Source: Leucogyrophana mollusca
Lineage: Eukaryota; Basidiomycota; Agaricomycetes; Boletales
Length of the DNA: 64,000 nucleotides
Direction: 5' to 3'
Assembly (NCBI GenBank): GCA_021014945.1
Contig: MU266416.1
Coordinates: forward strand, 1-64,000
The position numbers and the translations under genes are program-made. The notes under the pieces were generated by a model, which was not told the origin of the DNA, searched no databases, and saw only the letters and a list, made by a program, of their open reading frames with translations. Below are positions 23,001 through 33,389 of the stretch, piece by piece. How positions within the stretch are numbered: the stretch's first letter is position 1; each line of letters opens with the position of its first letter.

Positions 23001-24846
23001 ACCGTGGGTTCAGCCGTCTGACCCCAATTTGTTCCACCATATAACACTGAACGACAGTAAACTGAATAAGCCCTCATCAAGACTCGAGTGGAACAGAACA
23101 TACTGTATATATCTGCCGCAAAGACGTCAGCACAAGGTAACACCCTGCGAGCAACAGAACTCACTCAGCAGTGTCGCTGTCTGAGCACTGATGTAAACAC
23201 CAAGTGAAATTATTCGCGGGGAAGTTGGACGACGTCATTTCAGTTATCCGGGGGCGCGACTTACTAGGTATCCTTGTAGAACACATTTTCTACAGCCAGT
23301 AACAGGTCATTTCTTATTCAACTGAATCATGTTGCACTTAGACGTACCGTACTGCGCGTTCGTCAATTCGGTGGCTGATTGGTATGTCTTCGCTATTAGC
23401 TGAACTGAGTACTAACATGGAAAAGACGTACAGTACTTCTCGTAACCCGTACCTCCAAGGGCGACCTGTCCCCAGCCTACGATGTATCCGCCTCCAAACT
23501 TTTGGGCAGGGGAGAGAACCGACAGGGTAGGTTTCAATAAAAATTGAGATTAGCGATGGGCCTGTTAAGAAAACCCAGCAGATATAGATAAAAATGTGCT
23601 ACGCACCTCAGAAAGACAAAGAGGGTTGGAGTACGCAACCGCTTCGTGATCGGAGTAGTAAACAGTCTGCACCTGCGCCCAACTGTTCTGACCTTGTGGG
23701 TACGAGTCGCCACTGTGCATCGTAGAACGCGTCACCTCGAACAATGCAAGGGAGTAGGCGACTGCGTACGTACCAGTATATATTTACATGAGTGCCGGGC
23801 TCATCGGGGCTGAAGTTCCCCGCAGCCCCTCCATGTTGATCATTGAAAGTAATGGCTACGCAATGCAATGAAACGTAAGGTGGCCGGATCGCTGCCCTGC
23901 TAGCGGGAATCACGCACGAATGACGATACCGTTTGCACGGTACGTGTTGATGATCGCCTGCATGTAGATGTCATTATCGGGACTGGCACTATATTCATTC
24001 TCGGCCTGGACAAGGATGACTACACGCAAGTGGCCCCCGTTCAGTAGTGGGCAAGGTCACCATCAATAGCGCAGTAATAAGGTGACGCACTTGGGCCACC
24101 ATTCGTGACTTGGTTATCCGCAATGATCCTTGAAATGGCGTTCATGTAAGGGGTCCATGCTGCGTCGCAAGATGTGTTCATTGACGAAGAAGGAGGGACG
24201 GGGAAAGCCTACCCAGAGTATAGTTAGGGTTATTGGTACGCAGTGAACCTGCAATATTCCCGACCCAGCCAGGGAAGCCACCACCTGTGGTCTCCCCGTC
24301 TTCATACCGTCATGCTGTTTCCTAGAACCTCAAGGGAAAGATAACTCACTGATGTAAGGGCCGGGTCTTGACTATCGCATTCAGATAGGTAATTTCTCAG
24401 TGAGTCAAGGTAACGCACCTCGCGATCATCCATAACCCGGCCTTCTTCGCCTCGTCAATGAAAGCTTGTACATCTCGATAAGTCCCGGCCTCCCAGTCTC
24501 CCTCCCCATTACCCGTGTCAGATGTTGGATAATGCAGTGCCCAGTTGACGTAGAAGGAAATCGTATTAAATCCATTCGCCTTGACTTTCTGCATTATGTC
24601 CGCCCACAGGTTCGGATTGGGCTGACGCCATGGATGTACCTCCGCAGAGAGGATGAAGGTGGGTTGGCCGAAAATCGAGATAGCGTGCGAGTCCCATGTA
24701 ACAGCCGTGGTGAGCCCAGTTGAATTTCTGCGCAAAAGATGATCAGAAGTAGGGATGTTGTCGTCAATATTCGCGTTTGCCCCTCCTATAGTTGCCAGCG
24801 TCACTACCGAGAGCAGAACGCTCAAACCACGCAATAGTGCCCTCAT
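20036..24846 (-). CDS. Secreted GH35 beta-galactosidase
   Basis: A 4.8 kb gene split by well over a dozen short introns. It starts MRALLRGLSVLLSVVTLATI, a signal peptide. Catalytic domain markers follow: AVTWDSHAISIFGQPTFIL, VKANGFNTISFYVNWALH, VQAENEYSASPDND (acid/base Glu), then NPLCLSE joined across an intron to FGGGYIVGWGQ, where the Glu is the likely nucleophile, and GGTNWGQTAEPTVYTSYDYGG. Downstream exons encode beta-sandwich domains (TMTNVSYLRFRSMGHADLY and FRGHFNASGDETAFNITVQG). The C-terminus has GGLYAERIGAHLPDYPDEFW and ends RPAGIYVEPM with TGA at 20036-20038. Fungal LacA-type enzymes of about 1,000 residues release terminal galactose from galactans and xyloglucan outside the cell. 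Not every intron was resolved, so small coding breaks could be missed. Confidence 0.9.
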
Positions 24847-24894
24847 TCGGGGAACCCAGGGCTGCAAGTCTGCATAATTGATCGTAAGGCGACG

Positions 24895-24901
24895 TATTAT
24901 A
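24895..24901 (-). promoter_or_regulatory. TATA-like element of the GH35 gene
   Basis: TATAATA on the minus strand lies about 50 bases before the start codon at 24846. A GC-rich inverted repeat (GCCGCC at 24931-24936 and GGCGGC at 24950-24955) lies just upstream. Confidence 0.4.
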
Positions 24902-25268
24902 CAACACAAAAGCCGGAATCTTCGCAGCGGGCCGCCTGGCCGTCGGGGCGGCGGCTTGGAGTGTCTGGGAAGGACGCGGTAGCGGCGACCAAAATTATCC
25001 AATGCAGATTGAATGGCTCAACATAGGATTCGAGGGTGGGTCACGAGGGCATTCATTGCGCGTGATGATGGACGATCTCTGCAAGCATGAGAGCGCCCAT
25101 GCCGCGACAACGCAAGGCTAGCCCTTTTGACTGAGGAACTTTCACAAGGCGGGAGATAACACTGAAAGTCGGAAAAAAGTCGGATGGTCTCCTTAAGCGA
25201 GGTTACGGAAGAACTTCAAAAATTAGCGTGCAGAAGCGCAGAGCACCAGAAAAATCAGTAAGCATGCT
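24902..25268. other. Intergenic region
   Basis: Between the GH35 start and the stop of the SHOC1/Zip2-like gene, both on the minus strand. Contains the GC-rich inverted repeat noted above and no coding signal. Confidence 0.4.
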
Positions 25269-28200
25269 TTAGTACATAACCTGCATCCCCAGTTCCCCAG
25301 ATTCGACTCCCAATTGACTGCCTTCTCGCGCATCCGACCGATCAAGATCCATTTCTCGCATTCGGAGCTCGATGATGTTGTTGAGAGTTGCCTTCCAAGA
25401 TGCTCAGTCCCCCTCGGTTGTGACATAAACAACCTATAGCCGGATGGAGACTTACCACCCTGGCCTCACCTATGAGGGGCCCAAATTCTTGAACTCTCTG
25501 ATCAGGGGACTGATCGACGATATCTTGAAGCGTTCTCTGATAGAGCATCACGAACGCAGCGAACGCGTTCATGCCTTCTACTCTCGCCAAGTCCGCTTCA
25601 TCCTAGAAGCAGAACATCTCGATTCAGACCATTAAGGAGTGAACACGGGAGTTGATATACCTCTTGCTCCTCTTTCTCAAGCCAGTCCCTTGGCCCCCAG
25701 AGCGCGGCCCCAGGAGATGCATTCGCTTCCACACAGTCGCCAAAGAATCTCGTATACATCGCTGCCTCCATTACAGTGTTCGCAAAGGCCATCGACACCA
25801 AGCAACCGGTATTCTTGTTTCCACACCCCTCAGCGATGCTGAGATTTCGGCGTAGCTTCTTGATAGCCTTGAGGAGAGGTGGTGAATATGCGTAAGGTGA
25901 AGCTCGTCTGGTTCCGCCTTGATCTGCATGGATAGCATGTGTACTCGGGAAAGCTTCCATGACAATAAGAAGATGGGAATAACGCCAGGATAAGGATTCC
26001 AGTTTGGTAACGAGCGATTCGACCCGAGACGGAAGCGCAAGGAGCGGTGCGAAAATTATTCCCGCTGTAGGGTCGAGTACGATATCAACATCATCGAGGT
26101 TATATCGCTCGATCAAATCTACGGCACACGCATTAGACCGGAGAGCGGATATGAGACTGCGCTTTTGGATGAAGGCTATCGATCCAAGGTACTTATGTGG
26201 ACAAGTAGGAAGGACCCATGGTTCGGGGAGTCGAAGCGTGAGTTGGTCATATAGCTCCGCAGGAGTAACTCGAGGAGGGGACAAGGTCAGGTGTGGGGGG
26301 TCAGTGTTCGCCGGGGTCTTGGCTGGAGTTCTGGGAGTTTCATCAACGCTTATATCGGCAATAGCGGATAACTTGTGACGCATAGCCAGAAACGTTGCGA
26401 GGGACCGCCCAGTCGAGGCCGATGTGCTGTTCGTGCTTCGCTTTTTTGCCCGCGGAGAGACATCACTTGCGAATGAAATGTCCTGATGTATAATAGCGCC
26501 AGCGTCGTGAGTTGAAGGGATATTAGGTGTAAGTTGTAGATCCTCAAAAAACCCAGGGAGATGTGAGCGCTCCAGCCGACTGTGAGGTTCTGCATGAGGC
26601 GCTGGTTGACTGTGGGAGCCAAAAGACAAAGGCAGAAAGGGTGCTCCTCGATCGTGATCCGCCTCTGGGACAGTAGGCATTAACTGAAGTTGGGGAAAGT
26701 CGGTCTTGAGGACACCAGAGGGCTGGAAACGCGGGGGACTTCCATGTTGATCACTTCCAGGGTGCGCCATCAGGTCGAGATCGACCTCCAAGTCGAAGTA
26801 TTCCCCAGAGGGCGCGACGTTCTCCTTGAAATCATCGACTTCACATATGGGGTCTGTGCCTTCAAATGGGCGCCTTGCATCCTCTTCCCGGACAGGATAC
26901 GAACCGCCACAGCCTGCTTCGGTGAAGCCGATACCCGAGTCGTCCAAAATCGGTACAAAATCTCGTGGAAGGTATCCAGTGTCGTGTGGCTGATTCTCCT
27001 GGTTTAATAAAAGGATGCGTTGCGCTTGTTGGTTGCCTAAAGGTCGGTCAAACACTTGATCCGCGTATTGACGATCCCTTATCTGCGAATATCCTGGGAA
27101 TACCATTTCGTCAGGGATCTCGCCTTGATTCCGATCGCCGTCTGCGCATGAATCCCTCGCCTGGCTGGTTAGACCAGTAAGAAGCCTCCTCTCCGCGTTC
27201 GTCAGCACAAGCTCGATTTTCTCGCCGTCAAACATAGAATTAGTCTTCTGCTCAGGAGGAGGAGTAACGCCGAATTTCGCACAGCCGCGGAGGGTGCTGA
27301 CATCTACGGCGTCGGCCCTACAGATATCTCCAAGCATACTATGCACCTGTGCATCTCGAGCATCGTCTTGATATTCCTCGGACGCATCCACAAAGAATTC
27401 GCCATCGACCTTGCTGACCTCTTCGTCGGTAGGTATTTTCGGGCCATATCGAACTGGTCTAAATCAAGGTGTCAGCAATACGACATATAAGCTGTATCTC
27501 GAAACCACGACGATGACGATGACGTAGTGAGGCGAAGGAAGTAGACGAAAAATCACGGACACCCATGAAAGCTCGATGTTGAGCGGCTTGATACCTTTCA
27601 CTTTCTTGAGAGGCATGGTGGGTAATGCACCTTCAGAGAACATTGTAGGCGAGACCAAATCTTGGAGGCTGGTTTGTCGGAATATTGGATCCGGGAGATG
27701 GACGGTGGGAGGAGGCAAATCGGGTACTAGAATACTTCGTTGGGATCAAGGCTATAGAGAAGTGAGAGCTTACCTTCCATCAACATCGTATCCTTCTCAT
27801 CAAGCCTTTCTTCCATTATGATTCCAGTGACCTCTGCACAAACACTTTGGTATACGCGACCCAGAGCATTATCTAGATCTTCATCCTGGTCATTAGGCTC
27901 GTCAGTTGGCCCAAGTTGCGTCGGTGGCTGGCCAATCACAGAATCTGAGGGAGTTCGGATCGGAGAAGACACGAGCCGAGGTACATCCACAGAAAGAGAA
28001 GGAATATATGAGGATATGAATGAGCCGATGCTAAATGCCCAGGAAAGTCAAGTTGAGCCAATTGGCGACGCGGTGGGTTGTATACCTTTTCCCGTCAATC
28101 AACGAAGGTGCAGGTCCGCGACCCATACCAGACTTCCTCACGCGCGGAACCTCAATTTCTTCTGTACGGGTGAACAGCCGCATTAACATCCTCGTCGTGT

Positions 28201-29459
28201 TGAAAGAATGTGAAAGGTACCCATTTTCGCGGCCAGAAGCGATGTGGCAGGAGTTCCCGGAGGCGAAAGATCGAATAGCTGGTCGATTTCGCTGCAAGAT
28301 GAGGCAGAAGAAACCGCAGGAGACGATATTGGCACATAGGCAACTAGCGATATGAGTCGAGTCAGCATTCATTTTCCGCAGAGATAAAAGAGCTAGAACA
28401 CGTACCCCAACCGTCGACAACGAGCATGTGCTCTGTGTTGAGGTCTGCTTCGTCGTCGTCATCCACTCTTTCCGGCGGGAGAATAGCCGGCAAATCAGCG
28501 AAAGAGTCAAGTCCGGAACGCGCACTGTCCTCTGTGGATGCATGCTGCTTGTTGCCGGGTAGCTTACTCCTGGCGAACAACGGCGGAGACTGACAGCGAA
28601 GCCTGAGTGGAGGGGGGGAATCGCACCGGAGGAAAGCGTTAATGGCTGGATTGAGGTAACCTTCGTTAGGGGGTGGACATAAAGTCGGAATAGACTTGAC
28701 CAATGCCACCATTGACCCATGGGTGGCTTTATCAATCGTAAGTCGCGGGTTTCTAGAGATACGAAGCGTTCAGCGTGCCGCATTATCAATATGTGTACGC
28801 ATACAGGAAGTCATCCAGCTTCGGCGATGGTGGCTCAGCCATAGGCTCGTTCTCCACGGGTTTGATTTTGATCAAGTCTAGGACATCGTGCTTGGATCTG
28901 GGAATGGAGGCAATCGCGACCCCAGATCCGGGTTTTGGAGTTTCACGCCGGGCGCGAGATGTCAAGACGGGAGACATGGGCCTATGGAGAGCGATATATT
29001 GCTCGTCTGTCGGAGGACATCAGTGTAGAACAGCAATAACAGCTATTTCACCTACACGGATCATCTTCGTGCCAACATGATTCACCCCTGGATTTGCTGG
29101 TCAGATTTAATGTTCTCTTGATCAACTGCACAGAGTCTGTGTCAGTGGCCCATCTGTCGTCATATGGCTTGAGGCTAGAATATTCCAGTGAATGCAGTAG
29201 TGTGTCAAACGGGTCTGGAGGCAACACAAGTGAGTTAGCGTCCGCCATCGGCACAAAGCATAAGCTTTGAGAAAGCAACTATGGAGAGAATCAATCATTT
29301 GAAAGAGAAGCGACGCAAAGCACGAACTTGTTCCAATGCATCCTCGGTGAACTGGGTGTAGTCAACGGTGAGATGAGTCTTGGCATAGCCAAAGAGCAGT
29401 CGTCGGACGTGCTCCCTGAGACGCTGCTCATCAGCAGCAGAAAGCCCGCTCGGTTCCAT
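25269..29459 (-). CDS. Large XPF-like protein, putative SHOC1/Zip2 homologue
   Basis: A multi-exon gene of about 1,150 residues. Exon 1 (29459-29328) encodes MEPSGLSAADEQRLREHVRR and FTEDALEQ; a 49 nt intron (29327-29279) joins it in frame to LLSQSLCFVPMADANSLVLP. Middle exons are acidic, Ser/Pro-rich and poorly conserved, with KGIKPLNIELSW as one ordered block. The large exon near 27391-25650 ends in an alpha/beta core: YLGSIAFIQKRSLISALR, VDIVLDPTAGIIFAPLLALP and WRYSHLLIVMEAFP. This resembles an XPF nuclease fold in which the catalytic ERK residues are gone. The final exons, LARVEGMNAFAAFVMLYQ and FGPLIGEARV, look helix-hairpin-helix-like, ending GELGMQVMY. A degenerate XPF core plus HhH is the SHOC1/Zip2 architecture of meiotic crossover factors. 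The assignment is by architecture, not by database match. Confidence 0.6.
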
Positions 29460-29950
29460 AGTCAAAGACACGAGGGGGACACCGACACCGAGCTGGCACA
29501 CCGTCACGGACTAGTACTAGTAGAAAACCGCCGCTCGCCCAGCTCCGACGTGTGTATGACAAAGCCGCTTACCACCTTGGGCCAATCAATTTTGATCCCG
29601 CGCAGACTGCCGCCACTGGTCCTCTTGGAGTCGAACCCAATTATCAGCTATCGAAGCACCAATATTATAAGGCAAACTCTTCCATCGACTCGGAGTCGTA
29701 TGACGCACGCCCAATACTCTTGCTCCTGTGATTTTTGCTGCGAAGGATTCAAAATGCTACAACGAATAACCAGCCGTCCCCTCATGTACAGTCAGGCCAG
29801 AGGACCGATCGGACAGTTGCAACGGAAAGTACAAGGACATAGTACACATAAGGAACCGAGGATATACAGACGAAAGGGCAATACGAAAACATGCATGCAT
29901 ACGGATGATCTGAGCGGAACTGGAATCCCGAGATGCAGACCCGGATGACC
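29460..29950. other. Intergenic region
   Basis: About 490 bases between two minus-strand genes. A longer plus-strand open frame (29328-29948) overlaps the start exon of the SHOC1-like gene and shows no family resemblance. Confidence 0.4.
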
Positions 29951-31392
29951 TCAAATCACGGTAGGAGTGTGCTCCGTTCCTCTGCTTGCGTACCATGTCT
30001 CAGGACCCTACATTAACCCGGTCAAGTTGTAATGGTGGCAAGAGAAACCAGAACACTCACTGTACGATTCTTGATCCGCTGGTTTCTAATCCGCCGAGCG
30101 AACCATTCCGCTGCAGTCGACCCCGTCTCGAAGTTCTGTCCGGGGCGCTTCTTAACCGCATCCGCGATGATCGGGCTATCCTCCACCAATGCGCGAAGAA
30201 TCTTGGAGTTTCCTGGGCGGATGAAGAATACCAAGGACCATCGCTCATATTCTGCCTGTGCTCCTGGGGGAGGCCTGCAGTAATGTCAGGGAAGGTAAGC
30301 CGTCTTTCCGCTCAGGTGTACTTACACAACACGGTGAATGTTTGATTGCAGGATGCCGCCACTGAATAACGACAATGCGTCCCCGATATTGCAGATGGCA
30401 TGTCCAGGAAGAGGCTGCAAAATCATGCGCGAGCTGCCCTGTTAACTGAGTGATACAACCATACCTTAACGTACGACCACTGTTCATGGCCGGGGGGTAG
30501 CACCTGCAGCCCACCGAGCCTGTTGTGCAAGAAGGACTTTTGCCGACTTCAGGACAGGGGTTAGACTATATCGCGCATAAAGCACTCACTAAAGACCCGA
30601 AATCAGTATGCGCGCCGAGGGCAGCCCGTTCTGCCGACATCTTTCCGGGCATCGGCGGGTTCCTGGTGCATCTTGACTCGCTTCCGCTGTGCTCAGCAAG
30701 ATCGTGCAGTCTCGCCAGGGTGCCCTCAGGCAAACCCAATCTTTCGTTGAAGATTTCCAAGAAAGTATAGTTCACTTCGAGTGCTTTACGTATGAAAGGT
30801 GCGATGGTAGACTCCATGCGTGCATTAACGGTCGACGGGTATGTCCGATGGGCCACCTCGGGGTAGGCCAGCGCATCGTCCTTAGAGACATTAATGAACT
30901 CGACGGTGTCGAGAGTTTGGCTGCGTCTCGTGTGAGTCCTATGCGGGTGCGACCCCTCAGGCACAGAAGCCCCTCACCCGGATGGATCTACTGCATTCGC
31001 ACCGGCTTTCTTATATCTGACGAGGGGTTCAATTATGGAACAACGTTGGCTATTGAACCCACGTACCCGAAAGACCGACCATCGTCCCCCTGCTCAAACT
31101 TCATCCTTTCCTCGAGTGGTAAAGCCATCGTCTCTGCGCCCATGTCGAACATACCATTGACCTCTTCATCTGCGCCATGGTTTTTCAAACTGGCACCGCG
31201 TTCTGACGTCAGCTCGTATCTCCCCAAACGAAATGGAGGTAGTACTGACTACCAGAAGCCAAGGGATGTGGCTGCCTTCCACAGCGTATCGATTTCCTCT
31301 CGGTCACCTGCTTTTATACGCTCAAAGTCAATGATAAGTAGTGGGTGAGTGCGGACATCGTCAGGGAATGGGGGCAAGGTTGTTCCTGGCAT
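29951..31392 (-). CDS. 2OG-Fe(II) oxygenase, isopenicillin N synthase-like
   Basis: Starts MPGTTLPPFPDDVRTHPLLI, followed by IDFERIKAGDREEIDTLWKA and, after an intron, YLKNHGADEEVNGMFDMG, the usual N-terminal DIOX_N region. The catalytic jelly roll shows GAHTDFGS (His and Asp iron ligands), RLGGLQVLPPGHEQW, GHAICNIGDALSLFSGG, NIHRVV (distal His) and YERWSLVFFIRPG, whose Arg-x-Ser binds 2-oxoglutarate. The last intron joins NQRIKNRT to GPETWYASRGTEH and TPTVI, with TGA at 29951-29953. All iron and cosubstrate ligands are present, so an active oxidase or hydroxylase is expected; the substrate is unknown. Such proteins are numerous in basidiomycetes. No biosynthetic partner genes lie nearby, so a metabolite cluster is unlikely. 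Confidence 0.88.
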
Positions 31393-32710
31393 GTTTGTTG
31401 TTTCAGTAGAAGAATAGTTGTAGGCGTAAGAGAGCTGTGTGAGCTTAGTCCTCAGACCTTTATATCGCCGGCACAAGGTCACTTATAGGTTAGGAGCCCA
31501 GCTGACCGCAAGTGCTCCCGAAGTGGGGGCGAAGAAGCAAGTACCGCTCTTTCGCGAAGCGTCCACACGTACTATTGGTGGATAACTGGTCATCGATGTG
31601 ACGAGGCTGAGTGGAAATCGGCACCAGTCTGCCGACTCTTTCGCACCCCATGGTTACTCCCTTGGCACTGGGGGTAGTGGATGCTCGACACCACTGACAA
31701 ATATCGGTCGCAGGGACACCACCAAACTGTGGCCTTAGTCGCGAACCCGCTCTTACTGACAGGCTTGTCAGTACTCACAATTATGACTTGACGAGGCAAC
31801 TGGAATGTGACCGTAGAATTCCGAAGCGGGGGGTGCTGACCTATTATAACCCGTGGCTGCTTCGGTATGGCATCCGTCCTCCCAAGATGATGGCGGGAGA
31901 GCCATCTCGATCGTCACAGCAGGACAGCTGAACACCATTCTGCCTCCGTACTCTATCTGAATTACAGGCAAAAACCTGCAACGCCATGGAATTTTAGATA
32001 CACTTGCGGAGCTCCATTTGGGGGAACAATATGATGATCTTCCAACTGTCCCTGCCAGGGGCATAGTCGACAGAGGGGCTGCTTATCTCGAAGCCCACGG
32101 GCGGTGGTTGAGGGCGAGACCAAAATCCTTGTAGATATTATGGGGAAAGCAGGTCTTCAGAGGTGGGCGTTCCGTAGAAAACACCTAATCAGCAGTGAGG
32201 CAGGCTTTCCAGCAGCGAAGCGGGAGCGGCCCCCGAATAGACGGGTCCCCTTCCTTGGTACTTACTTGCTTCAAAATCAGGTATGCTGACATCCCGGAGT
32301 CACTCGCCCATTCCGACGCCAATGGATCAATCGAAGATTACCTACATGTGATGATTGGAACATGGAAGTCTGCAGCGTGGCGAGATGTTCTTTCATTGCC
32401 GTCAGGTACTCCGGTAGCATCGCTGCAGCTGTCTGGTATTCAGTCTACAACAGAGCTTTGGCTCCTCTGGCCACGAGACTTGTGCAGAAGTGAAAATAGT
32501 GAAGAGAGCATGACGACTTATCCTATCCACTTCGTACTGCAAAAACGGCGAAGTCAACGTTGTTGCAGCAGTTCACGGCAAGGTCATGGTGAACAACAAA
32601 TGTTGCAATTTTCCGCCGAGACGACCAGCCCTGCCGCGCACGTACTGAATAATGAACAAATCTGATCGAGCGCTTCACGACACGGTGAGTAATCACCGAC
32701 GCCGAAGGTG

Positions 32711-32740
32711 GGGTGCTCTAGGGTGCTCTCGGGTGCTCTC
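32711..32740. repeat. Three tandem 10 bp repeats
   Basis: Three consecutive copies of GGGTGCTCT followed by A, C and C respectively. Short and possibly chance slippage, but nearly perfect. Confidence 0.7.
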
Positions 32741-33115
32741 AGTGAATGGTCAGAAGTTTTGTGGTCAGCGAACTCAAAGCGAGCTGGCAGAAAAATCTGA
32801 TTTTCCTTTTTTAGATATCTTTCTCCGCTTCCCTGCAAGCATGGTTTGTCTCCGTCAGTCCAAGCGTCTATCAAATCCCGACAATCCCCTCTGGGACATG
32901 TTCCAGATCGCTGTGTGCAAATAATTTACATATATCACATAACTGGTAGTCATCGACGACCCCTCGGCACAGGCTCATGTCCGAAGGCGATCTGCGGCGC
33001 TGCAGCTAACAAGAATGGCGAAGAGCATCGAGAATATCGTTTTGAGTGAACATCACGATTTGAACTGTCTACGCAGGCAGGTTGTGATGGTCAACAAAAT
33101 TCTTCCGAACATCAC

Positions 33116-33194
33116 GCCTCCTCCAAGGAGGCACATCGAGCGCCCAAGCCGAGCGTGGCGCCGGTCCCTTAACGGGACCTTCGAGGTTTCGAAG
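33116..33194. repeat. Cluster of three perfect inverted repeats
   Basis: GCCTCC/GGAGGC (33116-33132, 5 nt loop), GGTCCC/GGGACC (33163-33179, 5 nt loop) and CTTCGA/TCGAAG (33179-33194, 4 nt loop) lie within 80 bases, 195-275 bases before the DUF6534 start codon. They could be paired operator sites or hairpins; no known factor site is recognised. Confidence 0.6.
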
Positions 33195-33389
33195 CGATCG
33201 AAGCATCTTGAAAAATGATCGCAACGCGACTTCTTTCAATTGTCCGCGCAGCCCCAGACCTTCCCGATATCCAAGGACGAAAACTTCACGTACAAATGTA
33301 TATCATGATATCCCTTCCGGTGTCAATTCTTGTTCTCTTTCTTCCTCCAACGCTCCTTCTCACCTCGCTCTCTTTTCACGGCGAGCAGG

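Larger units (their letters stand above)
31393..33389. other. Gene-poor 2 kb with small repeats
   Basis: No gene could be supported on either strand. It includes a 3 x 10 bp tandem repeat (32711-32740) and three inverted repeats just before the DUF6534 gene (33116-33194). An open frame at 32195-32665 and a minus-strand RGRAGRLGG string near 32610-32640 hint at a decayed element but disagree in strand. Confidence 0.4.

Noticed and set aside
28031..28789. Long minus-strand open frame, 252 codons
   Set aside because: It overlaps several exons of the SHOC1/Zip2-like gene in another phase and includes intron sequence; its composition shows no family motif.
29328..29948. Plus-strand open frame of 206 codons
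   Set aside because: It runs antisense through the first exon and intron of the SHOC1/Zip2-like gene and has no recognisable motif.
29951..31392. Idea that the 2OG oxygenase marks a secondary-metabolite cluster
   Set aside because: Neighbours are a meiotic-type protein, a DUF6534 membrane protein and MAU2; no core synthase, P450 or transporter lies nearby.
32584..32665. Minus-strand string QYVRGRAGRLGG resembling RecQ helicase motif VI
   Set aside because: No other helicase motif is found in phase nearby, and the only longer open frame in the region lies on the other strand. Judged chance similarity or too decayed to call.
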